Source: Niastella soli (GTDB lineage Bacteria > Bacteroidota > Bacteroidia > Chitinophagales > Chitinophagaceae). Taken from it: DNA of 64,000 bases. This document shows positions 43,135 to 50,842 of this stretch, one piece after another. The position numbers and the translations under genes are program-made. A model generated the notes under the pieces. The model was not told the origin of the DNA. It was given only the letters and a program-made list of their open reading frames with translations, and did not search any database. The DNA is taken from the NCBI RefSeq assembly GCF_017742245.1, contig NZ_JAGHKO010000001.1, positions 525,061 to 589,060 on the forward strand. The letters are read 5' to 3'. The first letter of the stretch is position 1. Every line of letters starts with the position of its first letter.

Positions 43135-43240
43135 TTTGCCGTTTGCCGTTTGCCGTTTGCCGTTTCACGTTTCACGTTTCACGGTTTCCCCCATTGCCTA
43201 TTGCCCATTGCCTATTCCCTATTCCCCATTGCCTTCTGTC
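43135..43240 (-). repeat. Composite heptad arrays over the 3' end of rsmE
   Basis: Read on the minus strand, the end of rsmE runs into GGCAATG/GGGAATA units (about 43190-43235), then three GTGAAAC units (about 43167-43186), then four GGCAAAC units (about 43139-43166). The rsmE stop TAG lies within the first block. The order of blocks echoes the sequence after the DUF983 gene. Confidence 0.85.
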
Positions 43241-43947
43241 TTCAACAACACCGCCGCCACCATGCCCGCAGTTTCGGTGCGCAGCCGGGTATTGCCCAGC
43301 GTAACAGGAATAAAATAATGTTCGGTAGCAAAGGCCACCTCTTCCGGACTGAAATCGCCTTCAGGACCAATCAAAACAAGCTGGGAAGGCAGCGAACTGT
43401 TCACCATAGCGGCCAGGCTTTGTTTATCACCGGGCATACAATGCGCAATAAACTTCTGCGTGGTGCTTATTATATCTTCCTGTTTCAACAATTGCCCAAA
43501 CCCTACTGGCTGGTGCAATACGGGCAGCCATGCCTGTTGAGATTGCAGCATAGCGCTCACCAGTATGTTTTGCATACGGTCGAACCGGAAATGTTGCTTT
43601 TCTGTTCTGTCACAAATGAGGGGAATAATTTCAGTAATGCCTAATTCAGTGGCTTTTTCAAGGAACCATTCCAAACGGCTGGCATTTTTAAGCAGGGAAA
43701 TGGCAATGCTCGTTTTACGGCCTGTTTGCGGAATGAACTGTTCGTTCAGTACCGCTACCCTACAGCGCTTTTTATGATCGTCAGTTATGGAGGTCAGCAA
43801 AAGAAATCCTTTGCCATCGGTCAAATGCAGTTGTTCATCCCTCTTCATCCGCAGCACATTCACCATGTGTTTCGAAGTATCTTCATCCAGTTCTATTTCT
43901 TGCTGCCCGGCAACAATATCCGGGATATAAAAAAGCGGCAGGTTCAT
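43219..43947 (-). CDS. rsmE: 16S rRNA m3U1498 methyltransferase RsmE
   Basis: A 242-residue SPOUT methyltransferase that methylates U1498 of 16S rRNA with S-adenosylmethionine. The knot motifs LVLIGPEGDFSPEEV and VTLGNTRLRTETAG are clear, and the N-terminal PUA-like part (HMVNVLRMKRDEQLHLTDGKG) fits. The last residues (EGNGE) and the TAG stop come from a GGCAATG-type repeat, so the true family C-terminus ends a few residues earlier. It lies downstream of dnaB on the same strand but is separated by a strong terminator. Confidence 0.92.
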   Translation of the reverse strand: MNLPLFYIPDIVAGQQEIELDEDTSKHMVNVLRMKRDEQLHLTDGKGFLLLTSITDDHKKRCRVAVLNEQFIPQTGRKTSIAISLLKNASRLEWFLEKATELGITEIIPLICDRTEKQHFRFDRMQNILVSAMLQSQQAWLPVLHQPVGFGQLLKQEDIISTTQKFIAHCMPGDKQSLAAMVNSSLPSQLVLIGPEGDFSPEEVAFATEHYFIPVTLGNTRLRTETAGMVAAVLLKTEGNGE

Positions 43948-43980
43948 TATCGGTTCTTTGCTGCAAAGTAATGCAAAAAG

Positions 43981-44017
43981 AAAGCCCCGATCTCGGCTGA
44001 GCCGAGATCGGGGCTTT
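43981..44017 (-). terminator. Perfect 37-bp palindromic terminator after dnaB
   Basis: An 18-bp arm (43981-43998) is perfectly repeated in inverse at 44000-44017 with one base at the centre, and T's follow on the minus strand. It lies 11 bases after the dnaB stop. The sequence nearly equals that at 32266-32300. Confidence 0.85.
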
Positions 44018-44028
44018 TAATATTGTGA

Positions 44029-45624
44029 TTAAAACGGGGCGTCGTCGTCTTCGCCGTAAGGCATATCATTCATTTTACTACCGGCCTGTATATACAGTTT
44101 GGCGCCATCATCGCCGCCACCACTGGCTGCACCACCCCCACCATTATCTGGTACAGGTTTCCAGCTTCCGCCACCCCCCATGCCTAATCCACTGAAATCA
44201 TCCCCCTCGAACTCAACAAATTTCTGAATATGCAGTTGGGCTCTTAGTTTAATAGTTTCAAGCGAACCGTTACGGTGCTTGGCTATACGCACGTGGGTTT
44301 CCCCTTTATTGCTTTCTCCCATTTCATTGGAAGTAATATCGTAGTATTCGGGACGGTAAATGAACATTACCATGTCGGCATCCTGCTCAATGGCACCCGA
44401 TTCACGAAGGTCACTCAATTGTGGCATCTTGTTACCATCCTTACGCGTTTCAACCGCACGGCTTAACTGCGACAGGGCAATAATGGGAACATGCAACTCT
44501 TTCGCCAGCATTTTTAAGTTACGTGAAATGGTACTGATCTCCTGCTCACGGTTGGTGTTCTTACCGTTGCCAGCGCCACTCATCAGCTGTAAGTAGTCGA
44601 TGACGATAAGGCCAATGTTGTGTTTGGTTTTCAAGCGACGGCATTTCGCACGCAGCTCAAATACGTTCAGTGCGGCAGTATCGTCGATAAAAATGGGGGC
44701 CTGCGCCAGTTTTTGAATACCCTTGGCATACAGCTGTTTCATTTCATAATCCTCCATCTTACCACGCGAGATCTTTTCGAGCCACACTTCACTTTCGGCG
44801 CTCAGAATACGGGTTACCAGCTGTGGCGAGCTCATCTCAAGGCTGAAGAATACAACAGGGGTTGGACGGATACTATTTAACGCAGCATTACGTGCCAGGT
44901 TAAGAGCGAACGCCGTTTTACCCACGGCCGGACGGGCAGCGAGGATGATTAGATCCGAACCCTGCCATCCATAGGTCACTTTATCGAGTGAAGGGAAACC
45001 ACTTGGCACCCCGCTGATTTCTTCGGTTTTGTGACGCAAGTCTTCGATACGCTGTACGGTTTGCACCAGTACGGTATCGATACTGTCGTAGTTCTTCTTC
45101 ATGTGGTTATTGGTGATCTCGAACAGCTTCGCCTCGGCTTCATCGAGCAGGTCGAACACATCGGCGCTGTCTTCATACGCGTCACCAATAATTTCACCAC
45201 TGATACGGATCAGCTCGCGTTGAATGAATTTCTGTAAAATGATCTTTGAATGCGCTTCTATATTGGCAGAAGAAACAACTGCATTTGTTAAACGGGTTAC
45301 GTAATAAGGCCCGCCTACCATCTCCAGCTCTGTTTTACTGCGCAATTCTTCCACCACCGTTAAAATATCGATGGGCTGGCTTTTTTGCTGCAGGCTTTGC
45401 ATGGCACGGTATATACGCTGATGCGCATCTACATAAAAACACTCAGGTTTCAATATTTCCACGGCTACGTCAAATGCGTTCTTTTCAAGCATAATGGCGC
45501 CCAGTACAGCTTCCTCCAGGTCTTTTGCCTGGGGTGGAACCTTACCATACACCATAGTGCTCAGATCTACAGAACTGCGGCGGCGTTGTTTTCGGTCTTT
45601 GTTGTTAAGATTTGTTAAATCCAT
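44029..45624 (-). CDS. dnaB: Replicative DNA helicase DnaB
   Basis: A 531-residue hexameric helicase from MDLTNLNNKDRK (start at 45624; the frame is open to 45672 but the extra residues are not family-like). The N-terminal domain begins PPQAKDLEEAVLGAIMLE; the RecA-like core has Walker A ARPAVGKTAFALN, Walker B IGLIVIDYLQLM and the arginine-finger region SDLRESGAIEQDADMVMFIYR. The C-terminus is a Gly-rich, acidic tail (GGGGSWKP... EDDDAPF), common in Bacteroidota. It unwinds DNA at the replication fork with DnaG and the polymerase. Confidence 0.94.
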   Translation of the reverse strand: MDLTNLNNKDRKQRRRSSVDLSTMVYGKVPPQAKDLEEAVLGAIMLEKNAFDVAVEILKPECFYVDAHQRIYRAMQSLQQKSQPIDILTVVEELRSKTELEMVGGPYYVTRLTNAVVSSANIEAHSKIILQKFIQRELIRISGEIIGDAYEDSADVFDLLDEAEAKLFEITNNHMKKNYDSIDTVLVQTVQRIEDLRHKTEEISGVPSGFPSLDKVTYGWQGSDLIILAARPAVGKTAFALNLARNAALNSIRPTPVVFFSLEMSSPQLVTRILSAESEVWLEKISRGKMEDYEMKQLYAKGIQKLAQAPIFIDDTAALNVFELRAKCRRLKTKHNIGLIVIDYLQLMSGAGNGKNTNREQEISTISRNLKMLAKELHVPIIALSQLSRAVETRKDGNKMPQLSDLRESGAIEQDADMVMFIYRPEYYDITSNEMGESNKGETHVRIAKHRNGSLETIKLRAQLHIQKFVEFEGDDFSGLGMGGGGSWKPVPDNGGGGAASGGGDDGAKLYIQAGSKMNDMPYGEDDDAPF

Positions 45625-46350
45625 CGGTAACGGTCTACAAAAATTTAACCATTGGTTAGAAAAAAAATACAATCAGGATCTCTCAAGGTCTGAAGTGAGT
45701 CTTGGTGCGTGATACCACTTCGGTCTAATACTGCCAACCAATGACGCTCTGGGTTAGTGTTGATGGATAAGGTTTGTTATGCGAATATTACTACACTGTT
45801 AACGCAATGTTACCCCCACAAGGTCAGGACGGCGAATATATACCCCTCTAATACCCGGAAAAAAAAATTGCTGTCCTATATTTAATAACAACAATCCACA
45901 GGTGAACCCACAAAAATAGGGCACTTATCCACAGCATCAAGTATATATATACACAATTTACAAAAGTTTGCCACCTTTGTTCATCTGTAATGCACATACC
46001 CTGTGTGTAAGAATTATAGCCTGAATATTTGGAGATGAGCGCGGGAAAATAAGATGCAGTCGGAGTAGGGTTTTCCGAAACATCCCTAGTGAAAATGCTT
46101 ATCCATACAGCATTCTCTTGAGTTGCCAAAGCTATAACCGCCTATTACCGGATATTTCAGCCTTTGATCAACTGCTCAACGGGCCACCCGCCCACTTTCC
46201 AGCACTTTTTTTCAACCAATGGCATAAAATTCGCGTATAATTACTACAAGAAATGGCATTCAGATGTCGTCAAAACAAAAAAGATAGGCCCTATATTATA
46301 AATTTTACCCGGAGAACCGTAAATTAGATTCTTTAATTTCAACACCGACC
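45625..46350. other. Intergenic region upstream of dnaB with DnaA-box-like sites
   Basis: About 700 bases with no credible gene. It has one perfect DnaA box TTATCCACA (45925-45933), a near match TTATCCATA (46099-46107) and an alternating AT stretch (45941-45952). It must hold the dnaB promoter; any origin role is only a possibility. Confidence 0.4.
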
Positions 46351-46599
46351 ATGCGCGTATACCAGTTGCGGCATTATGAAGTAATGATGCCTGAAGAAAA
46401 TACCAAAGAAGCTCAGCACCTGCTGTACTATGAACGACTATGTTATGACCTGCTTACAGCCCATGCTATTAGCTTTTCACATGCTGTGGAGGTTATGAAG
46501 CTGCAAAATGGCCGTATAGAGCAACGCCCTGGTCGAATTCACCGCATTTTAAGCGCCGCCGAAATTCCCCCCTTCTGCTTTATTGTTTGTAAGAACTAG
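46351..46599 (+). CDS. Hypothetical small protein
   Basis: An 82-residue frame with no signal peptide, membrane span or motif I recognise; about 12% His plus Arg and several Tyr/Cys, ending PPFCFIVCKN. The ATG follows an AT-rich stretch. It stands in a gap of over 1.5 kb between dnaB and pheT with no other candidate. It could be a real lineage-specific gene or a chance frame. Confidence 0.45.
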   Translation: MRVYQLRHYEVMMPEENTKEAQHLLYYERLCYDLLTAHAISFSHAVEVMKLQNGRIEQRPGRIHRILSAAEIPPFCFIVCKN

Positions 46600-46835
46600 C
46601 CTGCTTTTTAGTAGAAATTGAACATTTCCCCTTTGCGGCCCCTATTGCCGGGAGCCTGACTTCCTGACACTATTGCCCACTATTTACGATTGCAAAAATC
46701 TGATACTCAACAGAGTAACAAGTCTCCTTTTGCCCCTTTATATTTTAACCTTCTCAGGTTAACGCAGCCTGTTGCGTTCCACTTTTTTTAAAAACTCAAA
46801 CTAATTTTTTTCTCCCAACTCTAAAAAAGACCATT

Positions 46836-46919
46836 ATCCTGGGGTCATCCTGGGGTCATCTTAGGGTCATCCTGGGGTTATCTTAGGGTTTAAAGCCTAA
46901 GATGACCCTAAGATAACCC
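46836..46919. repeat. 11-bp tandem repeats with inverted copies forming a hairpin
   Basis: Five units of ATCCTGGGGTC/ATCTTAGGGTC run from 46836 to 46890. Inverted copies follow, so GGGTTATCTTAGGGT (46875-46889) pairs perfectly with 46905-46919, a 15-bp stem with a 15-base loop. Smaller alternative stems are possible. Confidence 0.88.
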
Positions 46920-47107
46920 AAAGAAGTACCGAGGAAGACCCAAAGATGAAAGGTAGCATTGGGCAGCCGGAAGTCGGTGAACAGAGCACAGAGAACCCCC
47001 AAATCGAAATGCCGCCCTCGACTCCGCCCGGTCGTGTGGCAAGTCCTTCGACATTTCGACTTCGTTCAGTGCAGGCCCCTCAGGACCGGGAACCTGGAAC
47101 GGGAAAC

Positions 47108-47137
47108 TTGTAACCTGCCCCCCTTAACCTATCTTTG
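47108..47137 (+). promoter_or_regulatory. Promoter of pheT (TTG-N19-TATCTTTG)
   Basis: TTG at 47108-47110 and TATCTTTG at 47130-47137 are 19 bases apart, a full match to the Bacteroidota consensus, 37 bases before the start codon. Confidence 0.7.
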
Positions 47138-47174
47138 CTCCCATCGTTGAACAATTAAAATCATAGACAGATTC

Positions 47175-49607
47175 ATGACTATTTCCTATAACTGGTTGCA
47201 CGATTACTTACCAGTAACCATTGATCCCGAGCGGCTTAGTAAATTATTGACCTCAGTAGGACTGGAAGTGGAGAGCCTGGAGCGTTATGAAAGCCTGAAA
47301 GGTGGGTTACAGGGACTGGTGATCGGTGAAGTACTGGCTGCTGAAAAACATCCTAATGCCGACAAATTAACGGTTACCAAGGTAAATATCGGTTCGGGCG
47401 AACCCCTGCAAATTGTTTGCGGCGCTCCCAACGTTGCAGCTGGTCAAAAAGTGGTGGTGGCTACCGTGGGTACAACCATCTACCCCAAAAAAGGCGATCC
47501 TCTTACTATGAAAATAGCCAAGATCCGCGGGGTGGAAAGCTATGGAATGATCTGTGCCGAAGATGAAATAGGATTGAGCGACGACCATGCCGGTATAATG
47601 GTTTTACCCGCCGATGTAAAAGTGGGCATTCCTGCCGCCGAATATTTTAAGCCATATACAGACTGGATCTATGAAATTGGGCTTACCCCCAACCGTATGG
47701 ACGCCATGAGCCACCGGGGTGTGGCCCGCGATGTATGCGCTTATTTATCATATCACGATAATCAAAATCTTACAGTAAAAGCACTGGCCACCGATAATTT
47801 CAAGGTGGAGAATACTTCCCTCCCCATTGCCGTTACCATCGAAAATACCAATGCCTGCCAACGCTATAGTGGCGTAAGCATTTCCGGTGTTACGGTAAAG
47901 GAAAGTCCACAGTGGTTACAGGATAAACTGCGCGCCATTGGCCAACGGCCTATTAATAATATTGTCGACATTACCAATTATGTGTTGCACGAAACGGGTC
48001 AGCCCCTGCACGCGTTTGATGCCGACAAGATCACCGGTAAAAAGGTGCTGGTGAAAAACCTGCCCGAAGGAACACCCTTTGTTACCCTCGATGAAAAGGA
48101 AAGGAAGCTTAGTGCCGAAGACCTTATGATCTGCAATGGCAACAGTGAAGGCATGTGTATTGCCGGCGTATTCGGCGGCCAGCACAGCGGCGTAACCGCT
48201 TCTACCAAAAACCTCTTTTTAGAAAGCGCCTGGTTCAACCCGATTGATATTCGAAAAACTTCTTTCCGCCATGGTTTGCGTACCGATGCAGCTACCCGGT
48301 TCGAAAAGAATGTAGACATCAGCAATACTGTAAATGTATTGAAACGGGCGGCCCTGCTTATTAAAGAACTGGGCGGTGGTGAAATTGCATCTGACGTTGT
48401 AGACGTATACCCCAACCCCGTACAGCAGCCGCAGGTTCAACTGAAATATTCTTTCCTGCGCAAGTTGAGCGGTAAAAGTTATCCGGCCGATGCGGTGAAA
48501 AAGATCCTGGTGAGCCTGGGTTTTGAGATAGTAAAAGAAAGTGCTGATGATGTGGTGGCCACTGCCCCATTCAGCAAACCAGATATTCACCTGCCAGCTG
48601 ATATTGTTGAAGAGATCATGCGTATTGATGGCCTCGATAATGTAGAGATCCCAAAAGCCATTACCATTTCACCTTCGGTAGAACCCAACCGCGGCAAACA
48701 TGTTTATCGCGAAAAAATGAGCGACTATCTGGTGGGATTGGGCTTTAATGAAATATTCACCAACTCCATTACCAATGCCACTTATTTTGATGAAACAGAG
48801 CTGAGCACTGCGGTAAAACTGTTGAACAACCTGAGCGCCGACCATAACATTATGCGCCCTTCCATGCTGCAAACCGGCCTGGAAGCAATTGCGCATAACC
48901 TAAACCGGAAAAATAACGACCTGCGCTTCTTTGAATTCGGTAAAACCTACAGTACACAAGGTCCCGGCAAGTACAGCGAACACGAACATGTATGTTTGTA
49001 CATAACCGGTCAGGTACAGGAAGATGCCTGGAAGGGAAAAGGAACCGCTTCAGATATCTTTTATCTGAAAGGCGTTGTGGCAAGAATATTGCAACTAACA
49101 GGCATCTCTAAAGCAGCCTTTGCTTCAGTAACAGCTGAAAACAACCTGGTGAACTCCTTACAGGTTACCGTAAACAAAGATGTTATTGCAACGCTTGGCC
49201 AGGTTACCCCACAGGAACTAAAGCGTTTTGATATAAAGCAGCCTGTGATGTATGCCGATCTGGATTTTGAGCTGATGTTGAAGTATATTTCCGCCAACTC
49301 TATAAAAGCAAAAGAATTACCACGCCAGTTGCCCGTACGCCGCGACCTGGCTATGGTAGTGCCCAAATCCCTCCCCTTTGCAGACGTTGAAAACACCGTA
49401 AAAAAGGTGAAACTCGACAAATTACAGTCGATACAACTGTTCGATATTTTTGAAAGTGAAAAGCTCGGGGCCGATAAAAAATCCCTCGCAGTCAGCTTTA
49501 CTTTCCTCGATGAGGAAAAAACCCCCACCGATAAGGATATTGACGGTATGATGAATAAAATTATGAATGCCCTGGAGACGAATCTGCAGGCAGAGATCAG
49601 AAAATGA
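47175..49607 (+). CDS. pheT: Phenylalanine-tRNA ligase beta subunit
   Basis: An 810-residue subunit that forms the alpha2-beta2 enzyme charging tRNA-Phe. In order: the N-terminal NWLHDYLP start, a tRNA-binding OB fold (about 40-155, GEVLAAEKHPNADKLTVTKV), B3/B4 editing domain (IENTNACQRYSGVSI, NNIVDITNYV, GQPLHAFD), B5, the catalytic-like core (IMRPSMLQTGLEAI) and the C-terminal ferredoxin-fold anticodon-binding domain (PVRRDLAMVVP). Length is standard. The alpha subunit gene is not adjacent, as is usual for Bacteroidota. Confidence 0.94.
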   Translation: MTISYNWLHDYLPVTIDPERLSKLLTSVGLEVESLERYESLKGGLQGLVIGEVLAAEKHPNADKLTVTKVNIGSGEPLQIVCGAPNVAAGQKVVVATVGTTIYPKKGDPLTMKIAKIRGVESYGMICAEDEIGLSDDHAGIMVLPADVKVGIPAAEYFKPYTDWIYEIGLTPNRMDAMSHRGVARDVCAYLSYHDNQNLTVKALATDNFKVENTSLPIAVTIENTNACQRYSGVSISGVTVKESPQWLQDKLRAIGQRPINNIVDITNYVLHETGQPLHAFDADKITGKKVLVKNLPEGTPFVTLDEKERKLSAEDLMICNGNSEGMCIAGVFGGQHSGVTASTKNLFLESAWFNPIDIRKTSFRHGLRTDAATRFEKNVDISNTVNVLKRAALLIKELGGGEIASDVVDVYPNPVQQPQVQLKYSFLRKLSGKSYPADAVKKILVSLGFEIVKESADDVVATAPFSKPDIHLPADIVEEIMRIDGLDNVEIPKAITISPSVEPNRGKHVYREKMSDYLVGLGFNEIFTNSITNATYFDETELSTAVKLLNNLSADHNIMRPSMLQTGLEAIAHNLNRKNNDLRFFEFGKTYSTQGPGKYSEHEHVCLYITGQVQEDAWKGKGTASDIFYLKGVVARILQLTGISKAAFASVTAENNLVNSLQVTVNKDVIATLGQVTPQELKRFDIKQPVMYADLDFELMLKYISANSIKAKELPRQLPVRRDLAMVVPKSLPFADVENTVKKVKLDKLQSIQLFDIFESEKLGADKKSLAVSFTFLDEEKTPTDKDIDGMMNKIMNALETNLQAEIRK

Positions 49608-49647
49608 TCAATGCCTGTATGACCATAACCAGGCAAAAATTTGTTCA

Positions 49648-49935
49648 ATGGAGGGATTACAGGAACAACTGAAACGGATCACTGCAAAATTGCAGCAGGT
49701 GGTACAAAGCTATCATCTGCTGCAAAAAGAACATGATCAATTAAGCAGGGAAGTGGTTACGTTGCGCGATAAGGAAAAAGCCCGGTTAATACGTATTGAC
49801 GAGCTGGAGATGAAAATGACGGCACTACAAACCGTTACCGGCCAGTTGAATGACGGTGAGAAGAAAGAAGTAGAAAAAAGAATTAACCGATACATCCGGG
49901 AAATTGACCGGTGTATTGCATTATTAAGCGAGTAA
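49648..49935 (+). CDS. Small coiled-coil protein between pheT and zapA
   Basis: A 95-residue protein starting MEGLQEQLKR, 40 bases after pheT. Almost the whole length is a predicted coiled coil (LKRITAKLQQVVQSYHLLQKEHDQLSREVVTLRDKE...). The frame is open upstream to 49567 inside pheT, but the heptads begin at this ATG. Small coiled-coil proteins of this kind commonly sit upstream of zapA; a role in division (ZapB-like) is a guess based on position and shape. Confidence 0.78.
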   Translation: MEGLQEQLKRITAKLQQVVQSYHLLQKEHDQLSREVVTLRDKEKARLIRIDELEMKMTALQTVTGQLNDGEKKEVEKRINRYIREIDRCIALLSE

Positions 49936-49941
49936 GCTCGT

Positions 49942-50226
49942 TCAAATCCTTTTTACCAGTCGCATTTTCATTTCATCATCTCCCTGGGAAAGCTCAAGGG
50001 TATAAACGCCATAAGGCAGATCGTTTAACCCTTTCCAGGTAACAGTTTTATCGCCTTGAGGTATGTTGGTTTCGAGACGGCTACATTCATAACCCCGTTC
50101 ATCGCGTAAAATAGCTTTAAGGCTGGATTGAATAGGCGCCATTAACTCCAGCGTAAGCGCGTCGATGAAGGTGTTCGACCTTAGTTTAGCGAACATGTTA
50201 ATCGTTTGGTTTTGGTGAGTAATCAT
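49942..50226 (-). CDS. Small protein resembling a T9SS C-terminal domain
   Basis: About 94 residues from MITHQNQ (50226); MFAKLRS at 50196 is an alternative. The C-terminal part (LKAILRDERG... TVTWKGLNDLPYGVYTLELSQGDDEMKMRLVKRI) resembles the beta-sandwich sorting tail of T9SS cargo (YGVYTL...K), yet there is no cargo domain and no signal peptide. It converges on the preceding gene with a 6-base gap. It may be a free-standing homologue of the tail or a remnant of a lost secreted protein. Confidence 0.55.
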   Translation of the reverse strand: MITHQNQTINMFAKLRSNTFIDALTLELMAPIQSSLKAILRDERGYECSRLETNIPQGDKTVTWKGLNDLPYGVYTLELSQGDDEMKMRLVKRI

Positions 50227-50337
50227 AGAATACGAAAATTGCATTTAACCATCCAAAACGATCCAATTGTAGCCAGAGGTATTCCTGTGAATTGTGTGTG
50301 GATAAATGTAAAACAAGCTTTTCAAAATTGCAAGCCC

Positions 50338-50628
50338 ATGGAAGAATTAATTCCCATAAATGTTTTAATAGGCGACCGGACCTACCGCATTCGCATCGCC
50401 CCCAGCGATGAAGAAGTGGTTCGCAAAACACTTAAGCTCATCAACGACAAAATTCTGGAGTTTAAGACCACCTTCGCCGGCAAGGATATGCAGGATTATG
50501 TAGCCATGGTGGTACTCTGGTACGCAACCCAGCAAAAAGCCGGGGATAGCCAACCGCTGGTAGACAATCAAACAGCAGAACAACTTGGTGCTATAGAAAA
50601 GCTACTGGACAGAATGCTGGTTGACTGA
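50338..50628 (+). CDS. zapA: Cell division protein ZapA
   Basis: A 96-residue protein starting MEELIPINVLIGDRTYRIRI, the ZapA opening; an upstream frame to 50206 lacks family character. The N-terminal beta-hairpin domain is followed by a helix (EEVVRKTLKLINDKILEFK...) and C-terminal coiled coil. ZapA crosslinks FtsZ filaments at midcell. It lies upstream of rny, with a stem-loop terminator at 50716-50739 between them. Confidence 0.85.
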   Translation: MEELIPINVLIGDRTYRIRIAPSDEEVVRKTLKLINDKILEFKTTFAGKDMQDYVAMVVLWYATQQKAGDSQPLVDNQTAEQLGAIEKLLDRMLVD

Positions 50629-50715
50629 AGAAGGCCCGCAATCAACCGCCATTCATCCGTCCTCGATACACAATTCAAATAACCCCCATCTACAAATAAC
50701 TGACTTCAAAATGCT

Positions 50716-50739
50716 TGCAGCACTGCTGCACCTTTTTTT
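50716..50739 (+). terminator. Terminator of zapA
   Basis: TGCAGCA and TGCTGCA (50716-50730) form a short hairpin followed by CC and seven T's. Confidence 0.65.
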
Positions 50740-50842
50740 GTATTTTCGCACATTCACGCCTCACTATGGTATACTTGCCAATGGTAGAGAGGGAGAGATA
50801 ATGACGAATTCTTTAAACATGTAAAACACAATTGATCAAGGT

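Larger units (their letters stand above)
42841..43218. other. Repeat-rich gap between TerC and rsmE
   Basis: No gene is present. Besides the heptads and the terminator it holds a tract near 42990-43110 dense in GCGAAGCG/GCGCAGCG/GAGCGAAGCG words, and the mixed heptad arrays that run into rsmE. Confidence 0.6.
46600..47174. other. Intergenic region upstream of pheT with 11-bp repeats
   Basis: No gene is present. It holds the 11-bp array and its inverted copies (46836-46919), a CTTCGACATTTCGACTTCGT tract near 47045 of the kind often dispersed in Bacteroidota, and the pheT promoter. Confidence 0.6.

Noticed and set aside
46836-46919. CRISPR or iteron-type plasmid origin
   Set aside because: The 11-bp units are directly tandem with inverted copies, without spacers or a Rep gene; the region is chromosomal.
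50297-50305. DnaA box upstream of zapA
   Set aside because: TGTGGATAA matches the box, but one isolated site in an ordinary intergenic stretch is expected by chance.
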